64,000 bases of DNA from JBBATK01 sp039810585 (GCA_039810585.1 JBDHXF010000011.1:1-64000); one strand, 5' to 3'. Positions 9,694 to 19,099 are shown, numbered from the stretch's first letter. The notes: a model not told the origin generated them from the letters alone. Made by a program: numbers and translations.

Positions 9694-9803
9694 ATAATAG
9701 ACGACGTAGTGGACAGTAGTAGACAGTAATGCAAACCCGTCTTGAGCTGTGCGTCAGTAGTCTCATTTGACTTTGAGACACGTTGGAAACTAACACATCC
9801 GAC

Positions 9804-10634
9804 TTAGGTTCGCATTTTCATTTCGATGGCTTTCTTCGCCGCTTGCTGCTCGGCGTCTTTCTTGTTCTTACCCATGCCGATACCGAGACATTCATCACCA
9901 ACGTACACCGCAACGGTAAATTGTTTGTCGTGATCCGGCCCAAGTTCATCCACCACCATGTAACGTGGCGACACGTTGCCTTGTGCTTGCACGTATTCGA
10001 GCAGGATACTCTTGAAGTTCTTGTCTTGCATCATGCTTTCCGAAATCATGTATTGCAAGAGGGTATCCTCCACAAACTGTCGAGCCACCTGCAAACCGGA
10101 ATCCAAATAGATGGCGGCAAGAACTGCTTCCAAACAATCAGCCAGAATGGACTCGTTACCTTTGGACAGCGACTGACTGGCACTAAAACTCAGGAGCATA
10201 AACTGTTCTAAGTTGAGCTTGCGTGCGCATAAGGCGAGGGACTTCTTATTCACCAACCACGAGCGCATCTTGGTCAACTCCCCTTCCTGCACCTCGCCAT
10301 GATGATCGAACAGATATTCGGCCACGATCATTCCAAGAATGGAATCTCCCAGAAACTCTAGGCGTTCGTTGGAGTACCGAAGTGGGTTGGCCTTAACTTG
10401 TAAGTAGGAACGGTGCGTGAGAGCTTGCTCGAAATACTGCGGCTTGTGAATAGGAAGGCCGAGCTTTTTTTCGAATTCCTTGAGACGCTCATCGCGAAGC
10501 GACTCTGAAATTTGAAACATCTGTTCCCGTTCCTTCATTCGGACGGGACGTTTTTTAAAGGCAATCTTTACGATGCCGGAGTAGATGTTTCGTACAAAGC
10601 CGCTGACGAAATTCTCTTTTTCGCTTTGTGACAT
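9804..10634 (-). CDS. rnc: Ribonuclease III
   Basis: RNase III cleaves double-stranded RNA in rRNA and mRNA processing. The 276-residue protein carries the family signature ERLEFLGDSILG and the second acidic motif (LADCLEAVLAAIYLD) needed for the Mg sites. A C-terminal double-stranded RNA-binding domain ends in KKDAEQQAAKKAI. A basic N-terminal extension of about 45 residues (KIAFKKRPVRMKEREQ) precedes the catalytic domain and is longer than in E. coli. It lies 195 bases downstream of fabF; rnc beside acpP-fabF is a common bacterial arrangement. Confidence 0.96.
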   Translation of the reverse strand: MSQSEKENFVSGFVRNIYSGIVKIAFKKRPVRMKEREQMFQISESLRDERLKEFEKKLGLPIHKPQYFEQALTHRSYLQVKANPLRYSNERLEFLGDSILGMIVAEYLFDHHGEVQEGELTKMRSWLVNKKSLALCARKLNLEQFMLLSFSASQSLSKGNESILADCLEAVLAAIYLDSGLQVARQFVEDTLLQYMISESMMQDKNFKSILLEYVQAQGNVSPRYMVVDELGPDHDKQFTVAVYVGDECLGIGMGKNKKDAEQQAAKKAIEMKMRT

Positions 10635-10750
10635 AGGGCGTTGTGTACTCGCGAGCGGCTGACGCGTGTTCTACCTTAATACAACATGCGTCAACACTGC
10701 GGTGTTGGTTATGAATTGTTTTGCATAGGCTCACTACCTGAATTTTCTTC

Positions 10751-10767
10751 ATACCGCTTCGCGGTAT
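10751..10767. other. Intergenic hairpin, 7-bp stem with triloop
   Basis: ATACCGC and GCGGTAT flank a TTC loop. It lies between the fabF stop and the rnc start. No U-tract follows on either strand, so it is not a canonical terminator. Similar GC-rich triloop hairpins occur at 27897-27915 and 58736-58760. Confidence 0.6.
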
Positions 10768-10829
10768 TGATCTGCTTTTCCTGGATCTGATATGTCAGGT
10801 CAACCGACGTTTCCTAAACTGATGCACGG

Positions 10830-12089
10830 TTAGTTTTCAAAGCGACGAAAACAGAGCGACGCATTGTGACCACCAAAACCAAAGGTATTCGAAATGGCTA
10901 CCCGAATTGTTCGTTGCAATGGCGTATTCGGCACATAGTTGAGATCGCATTCGGGATCCGCGTTTTCGTAATTAATGGTTGGCGGACACCATTGATTTTG
11001 TATCGCCAGTACCGTAGCAATTGCTTCCACTGCACCGGCTGCTCCTAACAAATGTCCTGTCATACTCTTTGTCGAACTCACATGCAGAGCATCCGCGTGT
11101 GCACCAAACACCGTCTTGATGGCAGCTGTTTCGTTCTTGTCGTTAAACGGCGTACTGGTGCCATGGGCATTTATATAATCCACCTCATTCGTCTCTATCC
11201 CGGCGTCCTTTAAGCACAGGCGCATACTCCGAACCGCGCCCTCGCCTCCCGGTGCGGGTGCGGTGATATGGAAGGCATCATCCGTTAAACCAATGCCACA
11301 AATTTCTGCGTATATGTGTGCACCACGCTTCTGTGCGTGTTCTAAGGTTTCCATAACCAACACCCCTCCGCCCTCACCCATCACGAAGCCATCGCGATCA
11401 CGATCGAAGGGACGACTTGCTTTTTCCGGCGCATCGTTGCGGGTGGACAAGGCGCGCATGGCATTAAAGCCACCAATTCCCATCGGACAAATCACTGCTT
11501 CCGAACCACCGGCTAACATGATGTCGGCGTCTCCCCTTTGCAGAATCATAAACGAATCGGCTATGGAGTGTGATGATGTTGCACAAGCGCTCACTGTACC
11601 GTAGTTGGGTCCGCGAAATCCAAAACGTATGGCAATATGCCCAGCCGCAATATCGCTGATCAGCATAGGAACAAAGAAAGGCGAAATACGGTCAGGTGTT
11701 CCGCCGCGCTCGTATAGATTTTGCTGCTGATGGTGATAGGTCCACATCCCACCAATTCCGCTACCAAACACAACGCCTACGCGATCGCGATCGATTGCCT
11801 CAAGGTCGAGCTTGGCGTCCTCAACAGCCATCACGGCGGACGACAGTGCGTAGTGCGTAAATGGATCCATTCGCTGCACCTCTTTGCGATTGATGTGCAC
11901 CAAAGGATCGTAGTTTTTCACCTCGCAGGCAAAACGAGTATCGTAGGTGGAGGCGTCGAAGCGCGTGATTGGAGCAGCACCACTCTTGGAGAGCATCATA
12001 TTGGACCAAAATTCCTCGACGTTGTTGCCGATGGGACAGACAACGCCAACACCTGTAATCACGATGCGAGGAATGGTACGAGTGGGCAT
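10830..12089 (-). CDS. fabF: 3-oxoacyl-ACP synthase II
   Basis: FabF condenses malonyl-ACP with growing acyl-ACP in fatty acid elongation. The 419-residue protein has the catalytic cysteine C169 in VSACATSSHS. The two histidines follow in NAHGTSTPFND and in KSMTGHLLGAAG, giving the Cys-His-His triad. It is the last fab gene of the operon, 63 bases after acpP, with a strong hairpin in that gap. Start is ATG 12089. Confidence 0.97.
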   Translation of the reverse strand: MPTRTIPRIVITGVGVVCPIGNNVEEFWSNMMLSKSGAAPITRFDASTYDTRFACEVKNYDPLVHINRKEVQRMDPFTHYALSSAVMAVEDAKLDLEAIDRDRVGVVFGSGIGGMWTYHHQQQNLYERGGTPDRISPFFVPMLISDIAAGHIAIRFGFRGPNYGTVSACATSSHSIADSFMILQRGDADIMLAGGSEAVICPMGIGGFNAMRALSTRNDAPEKASRPFDRDRDGFVMGEGGGVLVMETLEHAQKRGAHIYAEICGIGLTDDAFHITAPAPGGEGAVRSMRLCLKDAGIETNEVDYINAHGTSTPFNDKNETAAIKTVFGAHADALHVSSTKSMTGHLLGAAGAVEAIATVLAIQNQWCPPTINYENADPECDLNYVPNTPLQRTIRVAISNTFGFGGHNASLCFRRFEN

Positions 12090-12111
12090 GGGAGTTCTGG
12101 GGAAGGACTGT

Positions 12112-12142
12112 TCATCGCCCCACCGTCAAGATGGGGCGATGA
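12112..12142 (-). other. Intercistronic hairpin between acpP and fabF
   Basis: An 11-bp perfect stem (TCATCGCCCCA with TGGGGCGATGA, read on the + strand) closes a 9-base loop. It fills half of the 63-base gap between the acpP stop and the fabF start. No run of T follows on the minus strand, so it is more likely an RNA-processing or stability element than a terminator. Confidence 0.75.
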
Positions 12143-12152
12143 CATAGCGTCA

Positions 12153-12389
12153 TTATGCAGCGGTGCGGGATTCGAGGTAGGAGACGGCGTCACCCACTGT
12201 CTGAATCTTTTCAGCATCAGAATCTTCGATGGTGATGTTGAAGGCACGCTCAAATTCCATGATCAACTCAACGGTATCGAGAGAATCCGCACCGAGGTCG
12301 TTTTGGAACGACGCAGCGGGCGTGATTTGCGATTCCTCTACGCCGAGCTTGTTGACGATGATTTGCTTGACTTGTTCTGCTGTAGTCAT
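12153..12389 (-). CDS. acpP: Acyl carrier protein
   Basis: This is a 78-residue acidic carrier protein. The phosphopantetheine attachment site is S36 in GADSLDTVEL, the canonical DSL motif. It carries acyl chains for FabD, FabF, FabG, FabH and PlsX, all encoded in this operon. A GGAG lies eight bases before ATG 12389, separated from it by a run of T. That clear ribosome binding site suits a highly translated gene. Confidence 0.97.
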   Translation of the reverse strand: MTTAEQVKQIIVNKLGVEESQITPAASFQNDLGADSLDTVELIMEFERAFNITIEDSDAEKIQTVGDAVSYLESRTAA

Positions 12390-12552
12390 TAAAAAAACTC
12401 CAATGAAAAATGATAGTACTAAAATTGTAAGTCGATTTGTGGATCTTCTGAAACTCGCATTACAGTGACTTAAAGACCTCTCTCACACCACTGTCGTTTC
12501 AAGCGACTAACACCGATTCGATTGAACGCCTATTCGATTTCTAGTCTGCTCT

Positions 12553-13302
12553 TTACATTACCATTCCGCCATCAACGCACAGAACCTGACCGGTGATGTA
12601 CGAGGCATCGTCTGATAACAAGAAACTGACGACTCCGGCAATATCCGCAGCACTTCCACCACGTTTGAGAGGAATGACGTCGCTAAAAGACTTTCGTTGT
12701 TCCTCACTCAGCTTGGCCGTCATGTCTGTTTCTATATAGCCCGGAGCTATGCAATTTACTAAAATGTTACGAGACGCGAATTCCTTGGCCGTGGACTTCG
12801 AGAAGCCAATCAAGCCCGCTTTCGAGGCACTGTAATTGGACTGCCCTGCGTTACCGGTAATTCCAACGACGGAAGTGATATTGACAATGCGGCCGTTACG
12901 TTGACTCATCATCTGGCGAACCACCGCTTTTGTTACGGTAAAGACTCCCTTTAAATTGACATTGAGCACAAGATCCCAATCGGCTTCGCTCATGCGCATG
13001 AGCAAGTTGTCGCGAGTCACTCCGGCGTTGTTCACCACGGCATCAATACGTCCACCCTCGGCTATCACCATTTCCACGAATTCGCGTACTTGCTGCTCGT
13101 TACAGACATCGCCAGCCACATATTTTACAAAACCACCGGATGCTGCCAATTCGGCGCTAATAGCGTCGGGGCGTTCCGGATTGCCAACGTACATACTGTA
13201 CACCCGTGCTCCCTCCTGAACGAGTCGACGAACGATGGCCTCGCCAATTCCTTGGGAACCGCCAGTGACAATTGCTACCTTTCCTTCAAATCGCTTGCTC
13301 AT
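12553..13302 (-). CDS. fabG: 3-oxoacyl-ACP reductase
   Basis: This 249-residue short-chain dehydrogenase reduces 3-ketoacyl-ACP with NADPH. The cofactor motif TGGSQGIG lies at residues 13-20 and NNAG at 91-94. The catalytic residues S144, Y157 and K161 sit in NITSVVG and NYSASKAG. The C-terminus ends GQVLCVDGGMVM, typical of FabG. It is the gene before acpP in the operon, with 163 bases between them. Confidence 0.96.
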   Translation of the reverse strand: MSKRFEGKVAIVTGGSQGIGEAIVRRLVQEGARVYSMYVGNPERPDAISAELAASGGFVKYVAGDVCNEQQVREFVEMVIAEGGRIDAVVNNAGVTRDNLLMRMSEADWDLVLNVNLKGVFTVTKAVVRQMMSQRNGRIVNITSVVGITGNAGQSNYSASKAGLIGFSKSTAKEFASRNILVNCIAPGYIETDMTAKLSEEQRKSFSDVIPLKRGGSAADIAGVVSFLLSDDASYITGQVLCVDGGMVM

Positions 13303-13414
13303 ATGGATGTGTATGTGTGAACAATAGTCATGTGTTATGTTAAACTACGCCAGTCAAACCCTCGAAATCTGCTCGAGTTCTTTGCGAAGTCGACAAGGCT
13401 TTATCCTTGCCGCG

Positions 13415-14323
13415 TTACGCGATGGAGGCCAAATCAGCTGCAGTATCAAGACCACTAATTCCAACGCCTTGCAAGCTTCTCTTTACTAAACCTTGCAGTA
13501 CTTTTCCGGGTCCAATTTCTACAAAGCGATCAATGCCGGCATTCTGCATTGCTTGAAGGCTCTGGGTCCAGCGAACCGGACTTACCAGTTGTGCTATAAG
13601 TTTTTCCTTCAAGGTGTGCGATGAACGATGCGATGAGGCGTCGGCGTTACAGTAGACATCAACGTTCGCATCGTGAAAATTGGTGGCATGAATTGCTTCG
13701 GCTAATCGTTCTTGGGCCGGTTTCATAAGCGGTGAATGGAAAGCTCCACTCACTTGCAACTCCGTGACCATTCGGGCTCCTGCTTCTTTAAACAGTGAGA
13801 GGGAGTCCCTGAGAATCTGTGCCTCTCCGCTCACAACCACCTGACCCGGACTATTGTAGTTTGCTGCCGCGACAACGCCGTTTGGAATGGAGGCACATAA
13901 CTCCTCTACTTTTTCATCCGGTAGACCCACTACAGCGGCCATGGTACCGGGCTTTTCAATGCCTGCTTCGAACATAAGTTTAGCTCGCAACGCAACGAGT
14001 TTTAAAGCGTCGTCGAAGCCAAACACTCCGGCATAATAGAGAGCTGAGTACTCGCCCAGCGAATGTCCGGCTAGGGCATCGGCTTGCAGACGATTGTCCA
14101 ATACGGCTAAAATCGCTGCTTCGTGGACAAAGAGAGCCGGTTGGGTGTAGCGAGTCTCTCGCAAAAGCTCCGCCGGTCCTTCGTGACAGATGTTCGTCAA
14201 GGAAAAGCCAAGAATTTCGTCCGCCTGCCGGAAGAGTTGCGCGGCACGCTGATCGTTCATCAGATCTTTCGCCATACCGACGTATTGAGACCCTTGTCCG
14301 GAAAACAGGAATGCAGTTGCCAT
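13415..14323 (-). CDS. fabD: Malonyl-CoA:ACP transacylase
   Basis: FabD loads malonyl groups onto ACP. The 302-residue protein starts with the substrate-loop motif FSGQGSQYVGM. The active-site serine S88 lies in AGHSLGEYSAL, and the family histidine is in GAFHSPLM. The position between fabH and fabG is the usual fab operon order. Start is ATG 14323. Confidence 0.96.
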   Translation of the reverse strand: MATAFLFSGQGSQYVGMAKDLMNDQRAAQLFRQADEILGFSLTNICHEGPAELLRETRYTQPALFVHEAAILAVLDNRLQADALAGHSLGEYSALYYAGVFGFDDALKLVALRAKLMFEAGIEKPGTMAAVVGLPDEKVEELCASIPNGVVAAANYNSPGQVVVSGEAQILRDSLSLFKEAGARMVTELQVSGAFHSPLMKPAQERLAEAIHATNFHDANVDVYCNADASSHRSSHTLKEKLIAQLVSPVRWTQSLQAMQNAGIDRFVEIGPGKVLQGLVKRSLQGVGISGLDTAADLASIA

Positions 14324-14404
14324 AGGAGTGTTCAGTTACAGTATCGAGAGAGTGGTAGAAATGCTGTCATGAGCCTTCGCTGACGAGCCGACGCGGCATC
14401 ATCG

Positions 14405-15400
14405 CTAGTTCACAGGATCGGTCCCCCACTTCAACCAAATAGATCCCCAGGTAAATCCTGCTCCAAAACTAGACAAAATCAAGTTGTCACCCTTCCGCAG
14501 CTTTCCTTGTGATTCTAGCTCGGACAGACAGATAGGAATCGTAGCCGCAGTGGTATTGCCGTACCGAGTAATATTAATCATCACTTTGTCCTTCGGCAAT
14601 CCCATACGATTTGCCGTCGCATCGATGATCCTCAAGTTTGCCTGATGAGGAATGAGCCAAGAGATCATGTCTGAATTCAAGCCATTCTTTTCCATAATAG
14701 CGGCCGAAACCTCAGCCATTCCTACAACCGCAGCTTTGAACACAGACTGACCGTCTTGAACCACATAGTGTTCTTTGTTAGCCACCGTTTCGCTAGAAGG
14801 TGGTTTGACACTGCCACCGGCAGGCATGTATAAATACTTCCCGCCATTTCCGTCCATATTGAGAATGGCATCCATGATGCCGCAGGATTCGTCTTCCGCT
14901 GCCTCAAGCAGAGCCACTCCGGCACCATCACCAAACAACACACAGGTTGCTCGATCTTTGAAGTCGATAATGGAGCTCATTTTATCGGCACCACACAAAA
15001 GCACACGCTTTGCGCCACCGGCCTCAACCATTTTCGCACCGGTCCACAAGCCGTAGAGAAATCCGGAGCACGCGCCACTCAAATCGAAACCCCAGGCTTT
15101 TGAGGCGCCAAGTTTGCGTTGGACAGTGGCTGCAGTGGAGGGAAAGAAATTGTCGGGCGTCACCGTACACACGATTATACAATCAATGTCCTCAGGACGG
15201 AGTCCACGTTTTTTCAACACCTCTTGTGCGGCCGGGACGATCATGTCGCTCGTTCCACCTTCCTTCAAAAAGCGACGCTCTTTGATTCCGGTTCGAGATG
15301 TTATCCACTCGTCGTTGGTATCCAGAAACTGCTCGAACCAATGGTTGTCGAACACGTCCGGCGGAACGTAATGTGCGATGGCGCTGATCGTTGCTCTCAT
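14405..15400 (-). CDS. fabH: 3-oxoacyl-ACP synthase III
   Basis: FabH starts fatty acid synthesis by condensing an acyl-CoA primer with malonyl-ACP. The 331-residue protein has catalytic C111 in LSGACSGFLYG, the histidine in LIPHQANLRI and the asparagine in YGNTTAATIP. Its ATG overlaps the plsX stop by four bases (ATGA), indicating coupled translation. The protein ends in GAGFTWGSIWLKW, a conserved FabH C-terminus. Confidence 0.97.
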   Translation of the reverse strand: MRATISAIAHYVPPDVFDNHWFEQFLDTNDEWITSRTGIKERRFLKEGGTSDMIVPAAQEVLKKRGLRPEDIDCIIVCTVTPDNFFPSTAATVQRKLGASKAWGFDLSGACSGFLYGLWTGAKMVEAGGAKRVLLCGADKMSSIIDFKDRATCVLFGDGAGVALLEAAEDESCGIMDAILNMDGNGGKYLYMPAGGSVKPPSSETVANKEHYVVQDGQSVFKAAVVGMAEVSAAIMEKNGLNSDMISWLIPHQANLRIIDATANRMGLPKDKVMINITRYGNTTAATIPICLSELESQGKLRKGDNLILSSFGAGFTWGSIWLKWGTDPVN

Positions 15401-16446
15401 CCTTCCCCTTCCGATTGGTTGATGCTACTCAGCGCATCTTCAATGCGCTTGTTGATTTGTCGTTCGATAACTTCCGTGGCTCGAACCACCATATTCTTTA
15501 TCGCCAGTGGCGATGACTTTCCGTGACCGATAATCACGACGCCATTGACACCGAGCAAAGGAACGCCTCCGTACTCTTGATAGTCAAATTCCTTGAGCAC
15601 ACGACGCATGGTGGGGATCATCAAGGCAACGGAGAGTTTATTGAAGAAACTCCGAGAAGAAAAATCTTTGAGCTTGATTCGCAAGACATTGATAAAACTC
15701 TCGGCGAGCTTCAACACGATGTTGCCGGTGAATCCATCGCACACCACGACATCGCACGCACCCATAAATATATCCCGGCCTTCGGTATTTCCCACAAAAT
15801 TCATGGCCGCTGAGGTACGCATCAGCGCAAAGGCTTCAAGTGCCAGTGTGTTCCCCTTACTCTCCTCCTCACCAACGTTGAGGAGTCCTACCTTCGGCGA
15901 ACGAATGCCGAGAATCTGGTTCACGTAGATGGATCCCATCACACCAAATTCATACAAGAATTTGGGTTTGCAATCGACATTAGCGCCAACGTCAACCACT
16001 AAGCAGGGTTGTGTGCCGGTTGTAGGAAAAAAGGAAGCGATGGTAGGCCGGCTCACGCCACGAATACGACCAAGCAGCAGAGTTCCACCGGACATCACAG
16101 CGCCGGTGTTGCCTGCCGATAAAAACGCATCGGCATGGCCGTCTCGATGATAATTAATACCGCGTACGATCGTGGAGTTCTTCTTGGATCGCAGAGCCGC
16201 TGCCGGCTCGTCTTTCATGGTGATCACTTCCGGTGCATCAACCACAGTGTAGCGCATTTCCTTCGGAGCGCGCGCACTCAATTCTTTGCGCAAGAGTTCC
16301 TCAGGACCGAAGAAAATGAAGTCCACCTCTTTCGTTCCGGCAAACTGCCGAAAAGCAAGGATCGCTCCCTCGATCTCGTTAAGCGGAGCAAAATCTCCGC
16401 CCATGGCATCAATGGCTATGCGTAACGGTGTTGACACGAGTGACAC
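15397..16446 (-). CDS. plsX: Phosphate acyltransferase PlsX
   Basis: PlsX converts acyl-ACP to acyl phosphate, the donor for the first acylation of glycerol-3-phosphate. The 349-residue protein starts with RIAIDAMGGDFAPLNEIEGA and contains FLSAGNTGAVMSGG, GVSRPTIASFFP and VCDGFTGNIVLK, all typical of the family. It lies between rpmF and fabH, the classical rpmF-plsX-fabH order. Its stop overlaps the fabH start. Confidence 0.97.
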   Translation of the reverse strand: MSLVSTPLRIAIDAMGGDFAPLNEIEGAILAFRQFAGTKEVDFIFFGPEELLRKELSARAPKEMRYTVVDAPEVITMKDEPAAALRSKKNSTIVRGINYHRDGHADAFLSAGNTGAVMSGGTLLLGRIRGVSRPTIASFFPTTGTQPCLVVDVGANVDCKPKFLYEFGVMGSIYVNQILGIRSPKVGLLNVGEEESKGNTLALEAFALMRTSAAMNFVGNTEGRDIFMGACDVVVCDGFTGNIVLKLAESFINVLRIKLKDFSSRSFFNKLSVALMIPTMRRVLKEFDYQEYGGVPLLGVNGVVIIGHGKSSPLAIKNMVVRATEVIERQINKRIEDALSSINQSEGEG

Positions 16447-16467
16447 TCGTTCGTGCAGATCTGGTTA

Positions 16468-16644
16468 TTAGGCCGTAGCAAGAACACGGCGACCATTGTA
16501 GTATCCACATTCCGGACATGCGGCATGGGAAAGCTTGGCAGCCTGGCACTGAGGACAGGTTGATGTTGTTGCAGGCACTGCTTTGTAATGCGTACGACGC
16601 TTTGCGGTGCGTTGCTTGGAGTGTCGGCGTTTTGGATTTGGCAT
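16468..16644 (-). CDS. rpmF: Ribosomal protein L32
   Basis: This 58-residue protein starts MPNPKRRHSKQRTAKRRTHY, the universal L32 N-terminus. A zinc ribbon follows with C30/C33 and C43/C46 (CPQC and CPEC), so this is the zinc-binding form. AGAGG lies seven bases upstream of ATG 16644. It ends in tandem TAA stops. It sits between yceD and plsX, the conserved order in many bacteria, linking ribosome and lipid synthesis. Confidence 0.96.
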   Translation of the reverse strand: MPNPKRRHSKQRTAKRRTHYKAVPATTSTCPQCQAAKLSHAACPECGYYNGRRVLATA

Positions 16645-16732
16645 GTTCTGACCTCTTTAATAGCGTATTATGTTGCTTCTTTGCTGAGTTTTATACCACC
16701 CCGCTAGCGAATGACTACCGGTTTGGTTAACG

Positions 16733-17257
16733 TTAGTTGTTTCCGAGTTTGATATTCTTGAGCGCGGCCCAGGTTTCCTCTGCCGACTGCGCTGATTTCT
16801 TTCCGTCGTCCAAAAACTCGCTTCCGAGAATATCCTCGATTGGCTTGTCCCTGTACTCAGGCGCAATGCGCTTGAGAGGAAGGCGAACCGCAAGTTCCTG
16901 ACACACGTCAAGGCTAAGATCCACCGCTGATTCATCTTCGTGCAATGCGCGCAACTCTATGTCGACCGCATCCATGCCTCGCTGCTGCTCATGCATATCC
17001 GTGTCTACCACATACTCAATGTCGAAGTCCGCTACGATTGGCTCACGAAAATCTTTCAGCGAGTAATCGCACTGTAACAGTGCTTCGCACTCGGCATGAC
17101 AATGAACATGAAAACGGCGACCAACACGATCGACGATGCAGTGCAGACGAACCAGATCGACGAACTCCGGAAACTCTGCGCATACAACCGATGCTTCGGC
17201 CTCCAGATCCATCTCCTGCCTGCCTTCCTTCAAGCTTTTCAGCGAAAACTTCAGCAT
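16733..17257 (-). CDS. yceD: YceD/DUF177 protein
   Basis: This 174-residue acidic protein precedes rpmF, as YceD does in most bacteria. Visible family features are the C-H/C pairs in HCIVDRVGRRFHVHCHAECE, the acidic VDLSLDVCQELAVRLPLK segment and the final WAALKNIKL. Members of the family are implicated in rRNA or ribosome biogenesis. The C-terminal cysteine cluster seen in many YceD proteins is missing here. It is the first gene of the fab operon, with a TATATTTG promoter motif at 17302-17309 and ATG 17257. Confidence 0.88.
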   Translation of the reverse strand: MLKFSLKSLKEGRQEMDLEAEASVVCAEFPEFVDLVRLHCIVDRVGRRFHVHCHAECEALLQCDYSLKDFREPIVADFDIEYVVDTDMHEQQRGMDAVDIELRALHEDESAVDLSLDVCQELAVRLPLKRIAPEYRDKPIEDILGSEFLDDGKKSAQSAEETWAALKNIKLGNN

Positions 17258-17301
17258 GACAAAAAAGTGGAACCTAGAGATTGCACAGACGGAACAGACT
17301 A

Positions 17302-17309
17302 CAAATATA
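17302..17309 (-). promoter_or_regulatory. Bacteroidota-type -7 promoter motif for the yceD-rpmF-fab operon
   Basis: The minus strand reads TATATTTG, an exact match to TAnnTTTG, 44 bases upstream of the yceD start. A T-rich stretch about 20 bases upstream could serve as the -33 element and overlaps the terminator of the preceding gene. This is inferred from the motif. Confidence 0.6.
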
Positions 17310-17327
17310 CGAAGAGCTTAGAAAATG

Positions 17328-17354
17328 AAAAAACGGCCATGGCGGCCGTTTTTT
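17328..17354 (-). terminator. Intrinsic terminator of the TonB/TPR operon
   Basis: An 11-bp perfect stem (AAAAAACGGCC with GGCCGTTTTTT) has a 5-base loop and a T-tract on either strand, so it could work in both directions. It lies 44 bases after the stop of the TPR gene and closes the STAS-to-TPR operon before the yceD promoter. Confidence 0.9.
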
Positions 17355-17397
17355 CAAACTTTTGGTGTGCTCACAGACTTGAGTATCAGAAGAGCCT

Positions 17398-19095
17398 CTA
17401 CTTGAGCATCTTCAAATTGTCCTTCGCTCCCTTGTTATTCGGATTGATCTTTATGACTTCCTGGTAGTATTTCTTCGCATTGATAGTGTCCCCCAATCCG
17501 TGATAGCCAATGGCTAAAAAGAAGTTGCCATACTCAGACTGCGGATCAAATTCAACCCAAATCTTTGCCACGCGGACGAGCTCCTTATAATCCTTTTTAT
17601 CCAGAATGGCCTTACACACCGACGTACCCATGGCACCGATATCGCGCTTATACTTTTCGACGTCACGCTTGGCATAGGCAATCGCGTCGAGAAAATATTG
17701 CGTGGCATGGTCGATCTGACCTGCGGAAACATAGCTACTCACTGCAAGTGATCGCGCGAAAAACAGACTACTATCAGAAGCGATCGCTTTGTCCAAATAC
17801 ACCGCTGCTGAGTCTGCCTGATTTGCACTGAAGTATGAGCGCCCAAGCAGTGCATAGAGTGTGGCAGACTGGATGTTCTGACACGAGTTTATCACCTTAT
17901 GGTACATCTCGATTGCTTCGTTGTACATTTTACGATCGTAGTACAAATTTGCCAGTCGCTCCATGGTCTTGCACTTGGTAGGATTCAAGTCAATTGCTGT
18001 TCTAATCTCGGTGATAGCGTTGGCTGTATCGCCACTCAACATCAGCGAATAACCAAAGCGTTCTTGGTCGTCGGCATCAAGCTTGATGTTGAGAGACTTC
18101 ACCTCATTGAACGACTTCGCTGCCAAGGCATATTGTTTGGTATCGAATTGACATCGCGCAAACAGTAAATAGGCTTTGTCCTTCACCGAATCAATCTTCT
18201 CAATCACATAACGGAAATGTGGCTCCGCGCTATCGCACGCTTGAAAGCGCGCATAGGCTTGCGCCAGGAACCAGTGCGCTATTGGTGCGTTATCACCTTC
18301 CGGACGCAAGCGCAAATACTGCGCAAGTGAGGGCGCCGCCGCCTGAAACTTTTGAGCATAGTAGAAAATTTTACCCTGCTCGAAATAGGCGCGTGCATTC
18401 TTTGGATTAAGTCGAATTACGGCCGCCCACTCCTGCAGCGAACGTGTGTAAAGCTCGTTGGCCAATGCATTGTCCTGTTCGTCGTTTGCCTGCTTGAAAT
18501 ACATGGTTGCCAAACGGTCGTGCGCTAACTCGTTCGTGGAGTCAAGCTTGATAGCTTGTTCGTAGTTGTCGAGTGCCGAAGGATAAATATGCTGTCGATA
18601 GTACAGGCTTCCAAGCGCCAGAAAGGCGTCCGGAATATTTCGGTTCATTTCGCGTGCCTTGGAAAGGATGAGCTCGGCTGTGTTTAACGAATCAGCGCTG
18701 ACCAACACTTCTCCAAGCATGAGCTGATTGTAGACATCGTTGGCATCATTCTTCACGGCCTTGCGCATCACTTCAATTGCAGCTTGATCTTTGTTCAGGC
18801 TCGACAGCTCCTGTGCATACTTGCGCGCTACGCGCGAATCGTCCTTGTTTTGATCGTAGGCGCGCTTGTAGTATTGAAGTGACTTCTCACCTTGCTCCAG
18901 ATCTCTGTAGATGTCGCCAGCCAGACTCAATGCCTCTATACTATTGGACGCATCTTTTAACGCAAGCTGGATTTGTGCGGCAGCCTCATCCAAGTCGTGC
19001 GACGTGTAGAGCTGTTTGGCTTTATCCAAGGCTGACTGCGCGTACAGACTCGCACTGAGACTAAGGAATAGGACTGCTAATACAACTTTCTTCAT
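17398..19095 (-). CDS. Exported tetratricopeptide-repeat protein
   Basis: A 565-residue protein with a signal peptide (KKVVLAVLFLSLSASLYAQ) is followed by at least ten TPR-like helical pairs covering nearly the whole chain. Repeat signatures include AFLALGSLYYRQHIYPSALD and ARAYFEQGKIFYYAQKFQAA. I start at ATG 19095, where the signal peptide begins, rather than 48 bases upstream. It follows the PstS-like gene by four bases and is the last gene of the TonB operon. TPR proteins with this neighbourhood probably act as periplasmic scaffolds; the partner is unknown. Confidence 0.85.
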   Translation of the reverse strand: MKKVVLAVLFLSLSASLYAQSALDKAKQLYTSHDLDEAAAQIQLALKDASNSIEALSLAGDIYRDLEQGEKSLQYYKRAYDQNKDDSRVARKYAQELSSLNKDQAAIEVMRKAVKNDANDVYNQLMLGEVLVSADSLNTAELILSKAREMNRNIPDAFLALGSLYYRQHIYPSALDNYEQAIKLDSTNELAHDRLATMYFKQANDEQDNALANELYTRSLQEWAAVIRLNPKNARAYFEQGKIFYYAQKFQAAAPSLAQYLRLRPEGDNAPIAHWFLAQAYARFQACDSAEPHFRYVIEKIDSVKDKAYLLFARCQFDTKQYALAAKSFNEVKSLNIKLDADDQERFGYSLMLSGDTANAITEIRTAIDLNPTKCKTMERLANLYYDRKMYNEAIEMYHKVINSCQNIQSATLYALLGRSYFSANQADSAAVYLDKAIASDSSLFFARSLAVSSYVSAGQIDHATQYFLDAIAYAKRDVEKYKRDIGAMGTSVCKAILDKKDYKELVRVAKIWVEFDPQSEYGNFFLAIGYHGLGDTINAKKYYQEVIKINPNNKGAKDNLKMLK

Positions 19096-19099
19096 TCTC

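Noticed and set aside
9759..9779. 6-bp inverted repeat between rnc and the TPR-thioredoxin gene
   Set aside because: The stem is short, AT-containing and has no T-tract, so chance is as likely.
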